In this document: piece by piece, positions 16,303-23,956 of the stretch
Position numbering within the stretch: position 1 is the first letter of the stretch
Layout: every line of letters begins with the position of its first letter
Assembly (NCBI GenBank): GCA_018238155.1
Contig: JABCTZ010000017.1
Span: 62,001-126,000 of the forward strand
Origin: Candidatus Heimdallarchaeota archaeon
GTDB taxonomy: Archaea > Asgardarchaeota > Heimdallarchaeia > JABLTI01
Length of the DNA stretch: 64,000 nt
Reading direction: 5' to 3'
The notes under the pieces: generated by a model
Told to the model about the DNA's origin: nothing
Databases searched by the model: none
Seen by the model: the letters and a program-made list of their open reading frames with translations, nothing else
Program-made: the position numbers and the translations under genes

Positions 16303-18120
16303 ATGAGAAAAATTACACAAAAAAACATTCTTGTTATGCTTGTTTTAGCAAGTTTTATAATTGCTCCATTATATGGCGAAAAAAAAATAACTGGAGAAAA
16401 TCCTGGACCATATTTTTCAATAAGTCTTCTCTGTCCAAATACAAGCCCAGCGAGAAATCAATGGGCATCATTGATGGTTGAACAATTACCAAAGATAGGT
16501 ATTGCCGTGGATATCTTTGATCATACCGGATGGGCGCAAATCTCCCCCCGCGTTTGGGGGCATCCTGGTCCATATCCCATTCCAACGTACGCCGAGGGAG
16601 GTTATGATATTCTTTTCGTAGGTTGGAGTGGTGGTCTTGATTGGGATCCAACAGGACTTTATGACAGTCCATCCATTACTCCAAATGGTGATAACTTCTA
16701 TCAATACAACAATCCAGTAATGGATAACGCAATTGGCAATTACACCTCTTCATTCGTTCTAGCAGATAGAATCGAATGGCTTGAAGAAATCCAAGCAATT
16801 CTCTATGAAGATAACCCAAGTATACCAATAATTTATCCTTTGGAAGTTTATCCGCACAATGAAAACGTCACTAATTTCTCAGGATTATTGTGGTCTGAAG
16901 AATATCATCCATTTTATAAAATGTTTATCCCAGGTGAGACCGAATTTCATTACGCTACACCTGCACACTTTGAAGATTTCCATCCCTATATTTTTGAGTC
17001 TGTTTATGATGCTCAATGGTTGCGACAAATCTATAATGGTTTACTTCAAAGAGACTCATCAATCAACAATGGATATTCTCCATGGCTTTGTGAATCTTTC
17101 AGTAGTTCTGACGGTTTAACCTACAATGTTGTCATCAAAACTGATGCTTGTTGGGCTGATGGCACAGATTTAACCACAGATGACATTATTTACAACTATC
17201 AATTAGCTGTTACTCAATCTTTAGCCGGAACCAGCTACTCATCCAACATAAAGTATTGGGATAACAGTTCCATTACTAAAACAAACGACAAGGAATTCTC
17301 CATTACATTCAAACAAGCATATGTTTTCCAAGACGGCAATTTAGCGCTCGATTTGATTCCAGAACACATTTGGGGTGCAATTGCTCCCGCAGATCATGAA
17401 GCAGCTTCTATTAACTGGACCAACAATCACCCTGAAAAAATGTTCGGTGCTGGTCCATATATGCTTGATGACTATAATGCTACAAATGGTGTTATCCAAT
17501 TAGAAGCTAATCCACACTTTACTGATTGGCATGGAGCTGCTCCAAGTTTTGATGACATCTACTTCGAATATAAAAGCTCTAAAGAAGCTGCATTAGCAGC
17601 ACTTGCTGCTGGTACTATAGACATGGTTGATGCTCAATTCAGCCCTCAATTAAATGAACTTAATCTCCCAGGTGTATCATACACTCTTGTCGATGACCCT
17701 GGTGTACAAGAGATGGTTATTAATATGGAACATCCCTATCTTGGCACAGGAGATCTCTGTCCAAACGCAGGCAAACAATCTGCAAGGTATATTAGAAAAG
17801 CGATAAGCCATATCCTTCCGAGGGAAATGATCTGTAATGAAATCCTTAACGGTTTAGGTCGTCCAGGTGTTACGGCATGTCCCAGTGTAGCAATAGGTTT
17901 TGATGATTCATTAGACTATTATGAATATTCTATTGAAACAGCACTTCAATACATGGCTCTAGCTGGTTTTGATGCACCTGTTCCAACTCCTACTCCAACC
18001 CCTACTCCTACCACATCAACAAATTCCTCTTTCAATATTGGAATTGCTGTGCCAGTAATCATAGGTATCTTTGCACTAATTGGAAGTTCAATATTGATAG
18101 TAAATAAAAGAAGAAAATAA
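16303..18120 (+). CDS. Peptide-type solute-binding protein, copy 2: halves in swapped order, membrane-anchored
   Basis: An intact relative of copy 1. The signal peptide is KNILVMLVLASFIIAPLYG, read from ATG 16303 (an in-frame TTG at 16285 is less likely). The order is again C-terminal lobe first (PYFSISLLCPNTSPARNQWA; DWDPTGLYDS; FYQYNNPVMDNAIGNYTSSF; RIEWLEEIQAILYED), then the N-terminal lobe (YNGLLQRDSSINNGYSPWLC; CWADGTDLTTDDIIYNYQLA; GAGPYMLDDYN), then YIRKAISHILPREMICNEIL and ALQYMALAGF. A Thr/Pro stalk (TPTPTPTPTTST) leads to the C-terminal membrane helix and KRRK tail. It would capture peptides or similar solutes at the cell surface. About 606 aa. Confidence 0.9.
   Translation: MRKITQKNILVMLVLASFIIAPLYGEKKITGENPGPYFSISLLCPNTSPARNQWASLMVEQLPKIGIAVDIFDHTGWAQISPRVWGHPGPYPIPTYAEGGYDILFVGWSGGLDWDPTGLYDSPSITPNGDNFYQYNNPVMDNAIGNYTSSFVLADRIEWLEEIQAILYEDNPSIPIIYPLEVYPHNENVTNFSGLLWSEEYHPFYKMFIPGETEFHYATPAHFEDFHPYIFESVYDAQWLRQIYNGLLQRDSSINNGYSPWLCESFSSSDGLTYNVVIKTDACWADGTDLTTDDIIYNYQLAVTQSLAGTSYSSNIKYWDNSSITKTNDKEFSITFKQAYVFQDGNLALDLIPEHIWGAIAPADHEAASINWTNNHPEKMFGAGPYMLDDYNATNGVIQLEANPHFTDWHGAAPSFDDIYFEYKSSKEAALAALAAGTIDMVDAQFSPQLNELNLPGVSYTLVDDPGVQEMVINMEHPYLGTGDLCPNAGKQSARYIRKAISHILPREMICNEILNGLGRPGVTACPSVAIGFDDSLDYYEYSIETALQYMALAGFDAPVPTPTPTPTPTTSTNSSFNIGIAVPVIIGIFALIGSSILIVNKRRK
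16459..16577 (+). repeat. 119-bp tract identical to one in the preceding binding-protein gene
   Basis: Partner of 14357-14475. Copy 3 (18250-20052) is clearly diverged in the same region, apart from a short acgCCGAGGGAGG core shared by all three. Confidence 0.8.
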
Positions 18121-18249
18121 TCTTCTTTTCTCATTCTTTTTTTCACTGATCTTTTAGCTTGAAAGATGCTCTATCTTCAATTTATTGAAGAAAAACAAAT
18201 AAACAAAGTGATTAATACACTATATCAGAAATCACAGGTATCGGAAAAA

Positions 18250-20052
18250 ATGAATGCAAAATACTTCGGGAGAAAAACAATTCATTTATTTCTAATAGTT
18301 GGTCTTTTGTTTGTTCCATATCAACAACTTCTCAATATTGCTGAAGGTAATCCTGAACCATTTTTCAGTATTAGCATTTTGGCTCCGAATTCTGGAACTG
18401 CAAGACTTCAATGGCATACACTTATGTTTGAACAATTACCAAAGATAGGTATTGCAGTAGATACATTCGACCACACTGGTTGGGCACAAATTAGTCCAAG
18501 AACTTGGGGCTATCCTGGACCATATCCAATACCGACGTACGCCGAGGGAGGTTACGATATTCTATTCTTAGGTTGGGGCGGGGGTTTCGATTGGGATCCA
18601 GCCGGTTTATATGACAGTCCATCCATTATTCCAAACGGTGATAACTTCTATCAATATAACAATCCAGCAATGGATGCTGCCATTACCAGTTACACATCTT
18701 CCTTTACTCTAACTGATAGGAATAAATATGCCGGTGAAATTCAATCCTTGCTCTATGAAGATTTACCACAAATAAGCATTATTTATTCATTAGGCTGCTA
18801 TTCTCATGATCCCAATATTACTAATTTTGAAGCATTACTTTGGGCAGGTGCCTATTATCCGTTTCACAATCTATCAATACCTGGTCAAACAAGCTTCACA
18901 TATGCCACTCCCGCTGACTTTGAAGATTTCCACCCTTTTATATACGAATCCGTTTATGATGCTCAATGGTTGTTGCAAATCTACAATGGATTACTTCAAA
19001 GAGATCCAATATTGGATAATAGCTATGGACCTTGGCTTGCTGAATCGGTTAGTAGCACTGACGGTGTAACCTACGATGTAGTCATCAAAGATGACGCTTG
19101 TTGGGCAGATGGAGTAGATCTAACCACTGATGATATTATTTACAACTATCAATTAGCTGTTAATCCATCATTAAATGGAATCAGCTACTCAACCAACATA
19201 AAGTACTGGGATAATGATTCTATCACTAAGATAAATGACAAAGAATTTTCAATTACTTTCAAACAATCGTATGTTTTTCAAGATAACAATTTAGCGCTCA
19301 ATTTACTTCCAGAACACATTTGGAGTGCAATTGCCCCTGCAGATCACAAAGCAACATCTATTAACTGGACCAATAATTACCCCGAAAAGATGTTTGGTGC
19401 TGGTCCTTACATGTTAGCTGATTATGATGCTACAAATCGTGTCATTCACTTGACAGCCAACCCCCAATTTGCTGACTGGTTTGGTGCTGCCCCGAGTTTC
19501 GATGATATCTACTTTGAGTTCTTTAATACTAAAGTTGGTGCATTAGCTGCCCTTTCTGCAGAAACCATAGATATGGTTGATTCTCAATTTTCTCCGCAAA
19601 TAGCTGAATTAGCTATTCCAAATGTTAGTTACACTTTGGTTGATGATCCTGGAATACAAGAGATAGCTATCAACATGGAACATCCCTATCTTGGCACCGG
19701 AATGCTCTGTCCAATAGCTGGGACAGAGTCAGCTAAACACATTCGAAAAGCTATTAGTTATATGGTGCCCAGACAAATAATCGTCAACGAAATTCTCAAT
19801 GGTCTTGGCGTTCCTGCAACAACAGGTTGTCCCCGAGTTGCCGTTGGGTATAATCATTCTTTGATTCCATACGAATATGATATTGAGCTTGCCAAGTATC
19901 ATATGAACCAAGCTGGTTTCGAAATCTCCTATACACTTCCTGCAAGCCCCAATAGCTATGTTATTTCTTTATCCTTCAGTTTTATGGTTATTATGTTTGG
20001 GCTGCTTGGTGTGGGTCTTTGGATTACTCGAAAAAATTCATTTAAGAAATAG
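18250..20052 (+). CDS. Peptide-type solute-binding protein, copy 3: halves in swapped order, membrane-anchored
   Basis: Same design as copies 1 and 2, but more diverged. The start is taken as ATG 18250 (MNAKYFGRKTIHLFLIVGLL), which gives a normal signal peptide; a frame to 18166 exists without one. The C-terminal-lobe part comes first (PFFSISILAPNSGTARLQWH; GFDWDPAGLYDS; NFYQYNNPAMDAAI; LPQISIIYSLG), followed by the N-terminal-lobe part (YNGLLQRDPI; GPWLAESVSSTDGVTYDVVI; CWADGVDLTTDDIIYNYQLA; GAGPYMLADYDATN), then HIRKAISYMVPRQIIVNEIL. It ends in a membrane helix and TRKNSFKK. The three genes form a rightward array with no transporter permease or ATPase in reach, so they may serve a transporter encoded elsewhere. 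Confidence 0.9.
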   Translation: MNAKYFGRKTIHLFLIVGLLFVPYQQLLNIAEGNPEPFFSISILAPNSGTARLQWHTLMFEQLPKIGIAVDTFDHTGWAQISPRTWGYPGPYPIPTYAEGGYDILFLGWGGGFDWDPAGLYDSPSIIPNGDNFYQYNNPAMDAAITSYTSSFTLTDRNKYAGEIQSLLYEDLPQISIIYSLGCYSHDPNITNFEALLWAGAYYPFHNLSIPGQTSFTYATPADFEDFHPFIYESVYDAQWLLQIYNGLLQRDPILDNSYGPWLAESVSSTDGVTYDVVIKDDACWADGVDLTTDDIIYNYQLAVNPSLNGISYSTNIKYWDNDSITKINDKEFSITFKQSYVFQDNNLALNLLPEHIWSAIAPADHKATSINWTNNYPEKMFGAGPYMLADYDATNRVIHLTANPQFADWFGAAPSFDDIYFEFFNTKVGALAALSAETIDMVDSQFSPQIAELAIPNVSYTLVDDPGIQEIAINMEHPYLGTGMLCPIAGTESAKHIRKAISYMVPRQIIVNEILNGLGVPATTGCPRVAVGYNHSLIPYEYDIELAKYHMNQAGFEISYTLPASPNSYVISLSFSFMVIMFGLLGVGLWITRKNSFKK

Positions 20053-20103
20053 AGAACATCTAAAATACTTTTTATTGTTAATACATAATTAAATGCTGTC
20101 AGA

Positions 20104-20724
20104 TCATTTCGCCATTTCTTGTATTATTTTCTCTATTTCTTCAATACTATAATCATCCATTTTTTTGACTTTAGTGGAAATTTCAGTTATAATCTTCAAA
20201 CTGGAATTTAGGTTTATCATTCTTTGTTGTAATTGTTCTTTTCTTTTTTCATAATGTTTCTCTAAAGCTTGAAGGAATTTCTTTGCCTCTTCTTTTGTTT
20301 TGAATTTCTTCAATTGCTCTATCAAACTCGGTCTCCTGCTATGCCGAATACGTATTAATGGTCTTCGTGTTGGAGGAATAATATCACTTAGGAACGCAAT
20401 TTGATTGGTCCAATCATCTCTTAATTCTCGTAATTTTTCCTTCCCTTGTTCAGTTATTTTGTATAGTTTTTGCGCACGACCCTTGACAATTGCCTCTTCA
20501 GAAGTAATATATCCTTTTTCTTCCATTCCCTTCAATGTTCTATAGACATTCGTTTGTTTTACTTTGTAGTTCTTTTGAAGATCATATCCGGTAATCCCTT
20601 CAGTCTCTTCTGAAATAGTCCATAAGAACACTAATTGACTCATTTCTTTTACCATGCCAGGACCAAAAGGCATAGGTGGTCGAAAATGGTGTTGTTCGTA
20701 AGAACTGTGCCTTTGCTTATTCAT
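20104..20724 (-). CDS. PadR-family transcriptional regulator
   Basis: A winged-helix DNA-binding domain of the PadR type: ITGYDLQKNYKVKQTNVYRT followed by LKGMEEKGYITSEE, with RAQKLYKITEQGKEKLREL as the wing and following helix (about residues 35-100). The C-terminal 70 residues form a coiled-coil dimerisation region (KTKEEAKKFLQALEKHYEKR; EQLQQRMINL) ending in YSIEEIEKIIQEM. The next protein upstream on the same strand shares only this C-terminal region. A 23-bp imperfect palindrome lies 40 bp before the start codon, so autoregulation is likely. It is convergent with the binding-protein cluster. Confidence 0.9.
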   Translation of the reverse strand: MNKQRHSSYEQHHFRPPMPFGPGMVKEMSQLVFLWTISEETEGITGYDLQKNYKVKQTNVYRTLKGMEEKGYITSEEAIVKGRAQKLYKITEQGKEKLRELRDDWTNQIAFLSDIIPPTRRPLIRIRHSRRPSLIEQLKKFKTKEEAKKFLQALEKHYEKRKEQLQQRMINLNSSLKIITEISTKVKKMDDYSIEEIEKIIQEMAK

Positions 20725-20763
20725 TATACTTCACCTATACTTTCACAGCTATGCTTTAAAAAA

Positions 20764-20786
20764 AATATCGTCAAATTGGTGATATT
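20764..20786. promoter_or_regulatory. Putative PadR operator upstream of the padR gene
   Basis: A 23-bp imperfect palindrome of the form AATATC-RYCAAWTTGRY-GATATT. The 6-bp outer arms are perfect inverted repeats. Almost the same sequence precedes the 20893-21315 gene at a nearly identical distance from its start codon. Confidence 0.65.
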
Positions 20787-20892
20787 ACCGTTCCTTTTTA
20801 GAAATAGTAAAGAACTCATGCTTGGGCTTACACGAGTTCTTTAGTTTTGACGTGATGTTTTCTTTTGGAGATACTTAACTACTGAAGCGTTA

Positions 20893-21315
20893 TTACTCAT
20901 CCATGTCGATTATTTTCTTATCGTATTCTCGGTGAGTTTTTCTGAGGATTTTTCTCATTTCCCCGGGTGAGTATTCTTCTAGTTTAGTTAGATCCTTTAT
21001 ACTTTGATCAAAAAGTTCATTTAGAATTTCTAAATGTTCCATTCTTGTGTTCAATCGTCTTTTTTGTTTGACCAACATTTTCTTCCGATATTCCAAGTGT
21101 TCTATTGCCTCATCTTTGCTTCCAAGTTCTTCTAGTAGGTCCATTCTCCTACCATGGAACCTTCTGTGTCCAGCCATTGGATGTCTTCCCATTATTGGGT
21201 GTGTTCTCATTCTTGGCGCTTTTCTCATCATATGATGCATTACATGTCTTGGCATATCTTCTGTGCAATCTTGACTGTTTCTTTCTGTGTTTCTTTCTTT
21301 ATGTCTTCTCAACAT
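20893..21315 (-). CDS. PadR C-terminal-domain-like protein with His/Met/Arg-rich N-terminus and no winged helix
   Basis: The 140-aa protein starts with a His/Met/Arg-rich stretch of about 55 residues (PRHVMHHMMRKAPRMRTHPI; MGRHPMAGHRRFHGRRMDLL). The rest is helical coiled coil, and it aligns with the C-terminal region of the adjacent PadR protein: SKDEAIEHLEYRKK with TKEEAKKFLQALEK, then LNTRMEHLEILNEL with LQQRMINLNSSLKI, then YSPGEMRKIL with YSIEEIEKII. The DNA-binding domain is missing. I infer a partner that could form heterodimers with PadR, possibly in a metal-dependent way because of the His/Met-rich arm. It has its own promoter with the same operator. Confidence 0.6.
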   Translation of the reverse strand: MLRRHKERNTERNSQDCTEDMPRHVMHHMMRKAPRMRTHPIMGRHPMAGHRRFHGRRMDLLEELGSKDEAIEHLEYRKKMLVKQKRRLNTRMEHLEILNELFDQSIKDLTKLEEYSPGEMRKILRKTHREYDKKIIDMDE

Positions 21316-21351
21316 TTTTCACCATGCTCCTTATAGACACGGTAGTATATA

Positions 21352-21374
21352 AATATATCCAATTTGGTGATATT
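21352..21374. promoter_or_regulatory. Putative PadR operator upstream of the His/Met-rich partner gene
   Basis: This 23-bp site matches the consensus AATATC-RYCAAWTTGRY-GATATT at all but two positions, in the left half. It ends 37 bp before the start codon, just upstream of a TATA-like tttatata (minus strand). A further half-site, catattgccaaatt, lies at 21386-21399. Confidence 0.65.
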
Positions 21375-21469
21375 GCTACAATAAGCATATTGCCAAATTA
21401 TTCACTACTGACCAAAACAGCTGGTGGAACTAGCTTCAATAAAAAAAGAAAAATTAAAATAAACCTTTA

Positions 21470-21898
21470 TTATTGACTTTTATAAAGCTCATCCACTTTT
21501 TTTGCTACTTCTTGAGCAATTATTTCAGCTAATTTCATACCATCATCTCCAATATCCTGTGGAGTGTTAGGAATAAGTTCTGGATGTTGTTTCATAATTT
21601 CCTTAACGTAGATTGTTGCTGTTGCAGGAGCGCTATATCGTTCAACAGCTACTTTTCCACATTCTTCATCACATCCTTCTATTGTGATGGTTTTGTGTTT
21701 CTTAGCAAATTCTCTCTCGGATCCACCACCCTTATGATTAATATCACCCGCCATAAATAATGGTTGACAAATAATTGTGGTAGTGAATGGTCGCAATTTT
21801 TCTACTACAATTCTTGTTGCTACTCGAGTTAATGTTCCTTCTACTAATTTTTCACCACTACAAGCGATTATACCTATTTTTGGTTTTACTGAAATCAT
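21470..21898 (-). CDS. DGC-domain putative zinc-binding protein (third DGC copy in the operon)
   Basis: The DGC domain is a family of small proteins with four conserved cysteines thought to bind zinc. All four are visible here: IACSG near the N-terminus, IICQPL in the middle, and EGCDEEC (EGC in place of the signature DGC, with C-x3-C). The tail (DDGMKLAEIIAQEVAKKVDE) is helical. The 142 aa are soluble. It is the last gene of the operon, 12 bp after the second DGC gene, with GAAGGTG before its ATG. The function is unknown; see the operon description at the HdrA-like gene. Confidence 0.8.
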   Translation of the reverse strand: MISVKPKIGIIACSGEKLVEGTLTRVATRIVVEKLRPFTTTIICQPLFMAGDINHKGGGSEREFAKKHKTITIEGCDEECGKVAVERYSAPATATIYVKEIMKQHPELIPNTPQDIGDDGMKLAEIIAQEVAKKVDELYKSQ

Positions 21899-21909
21899 CT
21901 TTTCACCTT

Positions 21910-22314
21910 CTATTCTATATATAAATCATCAACTTTTTCTGCAATATTCTCTGCTAGTTTTCTTGAGAGTACTTTTGCATTTTCACCTAAAATCAAAATA
22001 TCTTTTTCAGGTTTCAAGTCTCGATGTTTTTTGACTATGTCTGTAGACATAAAAACCGCATCAGGTTCTCTAACTGCTACTCGAACATCGGTATATGCGC
22101 ATTTTGCAGTACAACCATCGATGGTGATAATCTTATTTGCTTTCAGAGCATCAATGACTTCCTTCTTTCCTTTAACAATAAGTGGTAGACATTCTATAGC
22201 AGCTTTTTCTGGAGCTAACTCATTAACAACAATATAGGCTGCTTCTCTACACATACCACCAAATGCTTTTCCTATTCCACTACAAGGGATGATGTATACT
22301 TTTTCTTCTGACAT
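21910..22314 (-). CDS. DGC-domain putative zinc-binding protein (second DGC copy)
   Basis: The four DGC cysteines are present: IPCSGIGKAFGG, IECLPLIV, and IDGCTAKCA with the signature DGC and a C-x3-C spacing. The start is taken as ATG 22314 (MSEEKVYIIPC), after AGGTAGG and just beyond the stop codon of the preceding gene; an upstream frame start at 22344 would overlap it. About 134 aa, soluble, with a helical end (VLSRKLAENIAEKVDDLY). It lies between two other DGC genes, so the three may form a complex or pass on the same ligand. Confidence 0.82.
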   Translation of the reverse strand: MSEEKVYIIPCSGIGKAFGGMCREAAYIVVNELAPEKAAIECLPLIVKGKKEVIDALKANKIITIDGCTAKCAYTDVRVAVREPDAVFMSTDIVKKHRDLKPEKDILILGENAKVLSRKLAENIAEKVDDLYIE

Positions 22315-22327
22315 TTTACTACCTACC

Positions 22328-23191
22328 TTAATTTTCTTCAACAATTTTACGTTTCATATATTCGAAGTATGTTGGACCATCCATTAGGAGTTCCTTATCT
22401 TCTTCAAGAGCTGCTAACTCAATTTCAGCAACCCATCCTTGCTCGTAAGCATCGCCATTCAAAAATTCTGGACTGTTTTCTAGTTCATTATTAACATCGA
22501 TAATATTTCCACTAACTGGTGATATTAATTGGAGTAATGCCTTAACTGATTCAAAATCTGCAACTTCATCAAATTGCTCGATTTTTGTTTCAATCGTTGG
22601 CAAATCAACAAAAATAACATCTCCCGCTTTGTTTTGAAAATAGTCTGTAATACCAACTAATGCTGTTTTTCCTTCTATTTTTGCCCAACAATCATTCTCG
22701 TTAAAATAGTATCCTTCTTTTGGCACACGGAAATGATATTTATCTACGGTAGTTTCTAAATATTCTACACCTACGAATTTTCTCTCTTCCTTTTTCTCAG
22801 TAATTGTGCTTAATTCAGTAATGAATTTTGTAATAATTTCTGCTGCAATTTTCTCTACAAGTTTCTCTCCATCGGTATTGAGTACTAGGTTTTTACCAGG
22901 GCGCAGTTGAAATTTTTTGGTCATATCCGGGATAAAAACTCGTTTGCTGATTTTCTGTCCTTTCGTCTCAGCTAATTTTGCTGCACAACGTGTTGAGCAC
23001 CCATCTATTACAATGATTTTAGCATTCTTTAGAATCTCGTCATATTTTTTTTCATTAGTATTATATAGAACCGGGCAGATTAAATCAATAGAAGAATCCA
23101 TCTCGATTACTTTGATAGATACTTCTCGAGTAATAACTCCAAGTGCTTTATCTAGTCCATTACAAGGTAGTAAACAGATTTTTTTAGCCAT
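22328..23191 (-). CDS. Fusion of a DGC-domain protein with a lipoyl (GcvH-like) domain
   Basis: Residues 1-130 form a DGC domain: LPCNGLDKALG, ICPVLYN, VIDGCSTRCA. Residues about 150-258 are a glycine-cleavage H-protein-like lipoyl domain: FRVPKEGYYFNENDCWAKIE, ALVGITDYFQNKAGDVIFVD, and FESVKALLQLISPVSGNI, followed by NDAYEQGW-like DAYEQGWVAEIE. The lipoyl-attachment lysine is K217 in ESVKA. The gene is the middle member of the operon, and no glycine cleavage P or T protein is present in the window, so a role other than glycine cleavage is likely. I infer that the swinging lipoyl arm carries electrons or a thiol-bound ligand between the DGC site and the iron-sulfur partners. Confidence 0.85.
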   Translation of the reverse strand: MAKKICLLPCNGLDKALGVITREVSIKVIEMDSSIDLICPVLYNTNEKKYDEILKNAKIIVIDGCSTRCAAKLAETKGQKISKRVFIPDMTKKFQLRPGKNLVLNTDGEKLVEKIAAEIITKFITELSTITEKKEERKFVGVEYLETTVDKYHFRVPKEGYYFNENDCWAKIEGKTALVGITDYFQNKAGDVIFVDLPTIETKIEQFDEVADFESVKALLQLISPVSGNIIDVNNELENSPEFLNGDAYEQGWVAEIELAALEEDKELLMDGPTYFEYMKRKIVEEN

Positions 23192-23194
23192 TTT

Positions 23195-23500
23195 TTAACC
23201 CTCACCTTTTTTTCTAATTTCTTTAATCAGCGTAACAATTTCCTTTTTGTTGGGGAAGATCAATGCATCTGGTTCACACATTTTCACGCAAGCTCTACAA
23301 AAAACAACGCAATTATATACATTCTTTACAATAAGTTTCTTCTCTTCTTCGTTCCTTTTTTCAAAGACTTTATGGGGGCAGAACTTATCACAATCCATAC
23401 AATAGTTACATTTTTCATAATCTATTGTTGGCCACCAAGGAATCTCTTTTCTTGGTACTCCCATGAAAGTAGCAGTAGTTGCATCATATTTTTTAGCCAT
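23195..23500 (-). CDS. Ferredoxin-like protein with two [4Fe-4S] motifs
   Basis: Two cysteine clusters are visible. The first is YEKCNYCMDCDKFCPHKVF (C-x2-C-x2-C-x3-CP). The second is NCVVFCRACVKMCEPDALIF, with C-x3-C-x2-C-x3-CEP. It would carry electrons to or from neighbouring proteins. About 101 aa from ATG 23500, just beyond the stop of the HdrA-like gene and after GAGAAGG; an upstream in-frame ATG at 23518 is the alternative. The short N-terminal stretch (YDATTATFMGVPRKEIPWWP) is not part of the iron-sulfur fold. Confidence 0.88.
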   Translation of the reverse strand: MAKKYDATTATFMGVPRKEIPWWPTIDYEKCNYCMDCDKFCPHKVFEKRNEEEKKLIVKNVYNCVVFCRACVKMCEPDALIFPNKKEIVTLIKEIRKKGEG

Positions 23501-23501
23501 T

Positions 23502-23876
23502 TTATTCATCCTTCTCATGATTTTCTAAGGTTTGCTCAACTAGATTAAATGCTTGTTCTGTAGACAAATCTCTAATATCTAGCGGAATAAGATCTTTCTT
23601 TACATCTAATCCTACCTTTTGAAATGCATCTCGAAAGAGCTTGTATTGCATTGTTGGTGCACAACCTGCTACCATGTATTTTCGTCCTTCCTGTAAGAAA
23701 TCATCAAAAAATCTATCACCATCTTCTTCACAAAGCTGCGGATGAATAAATCCATATTCAACTGGAAGCTCGATACGTACTCTGTTGACAAAGTCCCACA
23801 TATCCATTTTTTCAAATCCAGGGCATTTGCCTGTACAAACACACATTATGAATCCAATCTCTTTTTTATTTGCCAT
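23502..23876 (-). CDS. Stand-alone HdrA N-terminal-like domain protein
   Basis: The sequence resembles the first about 120 residues of heterodisulfide reductase subunit A: IMCVCTGKCPGF with cysteine spacing like HdrA's CHCGGN, then PEYG-type strands, HPQLCEEDGDRFFDDFLQEG, YMVAGCAPTMQYKLFRDAFQ and IPLDIRDLS. The FAD-binding and ferredoxin domains of HdrA are missing, so it is a single domain of about 124 aa. It is the first gene of a leftward five-gene operon (HdrA-N-like, ferredoxin, DGC-GcvH fusion, DGC, DGC) that diverges from an ArsR-type regulator. The set suggests a thiol/lipoyl redox unit. The ATG at 23876 is preferred over the GTG at 23885. Confidence 0.75.
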   Translation of the reverse strand: MANKKEIGFIMCVCTGKCPGFEKMDMWDFVNRVRIELPVEYGFIHPQLCEEDGDRFFDDFLQEGRKYMVAGCAPTMQYKLFRDAFQKVGLDVKKDLIPLDIRDLSTEQAFNLVEQTLENHEKDE

Positions 23877-23916
23877 GCGTATCACTTGGTTCTAGGTAAT
23901 TAAAACACGAGGGTTC

Positions 23917-23940
23917 ATAACAATATTTAAATATTGTTAT
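23917..23940. promoter_or_regulatory. Perfect 24-bp palindrome in the divergent arsR / DGC-operon promoter
   Basis: The half-site ATAACAATATTT is followed directly by its exact inverse, AAATATTGTTAT. It lies between the divergent genes, 16 bp before the ArsR-type start and about 40 bp before the first gene of the leftward operon, and it overlaps TATA-like sequence on both strands. It is the likely operator of the ArsR-type protein for both directions. Confidence 0.75.
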
Positions 23941-23956
23941 ACACTTATTTCGTTTT

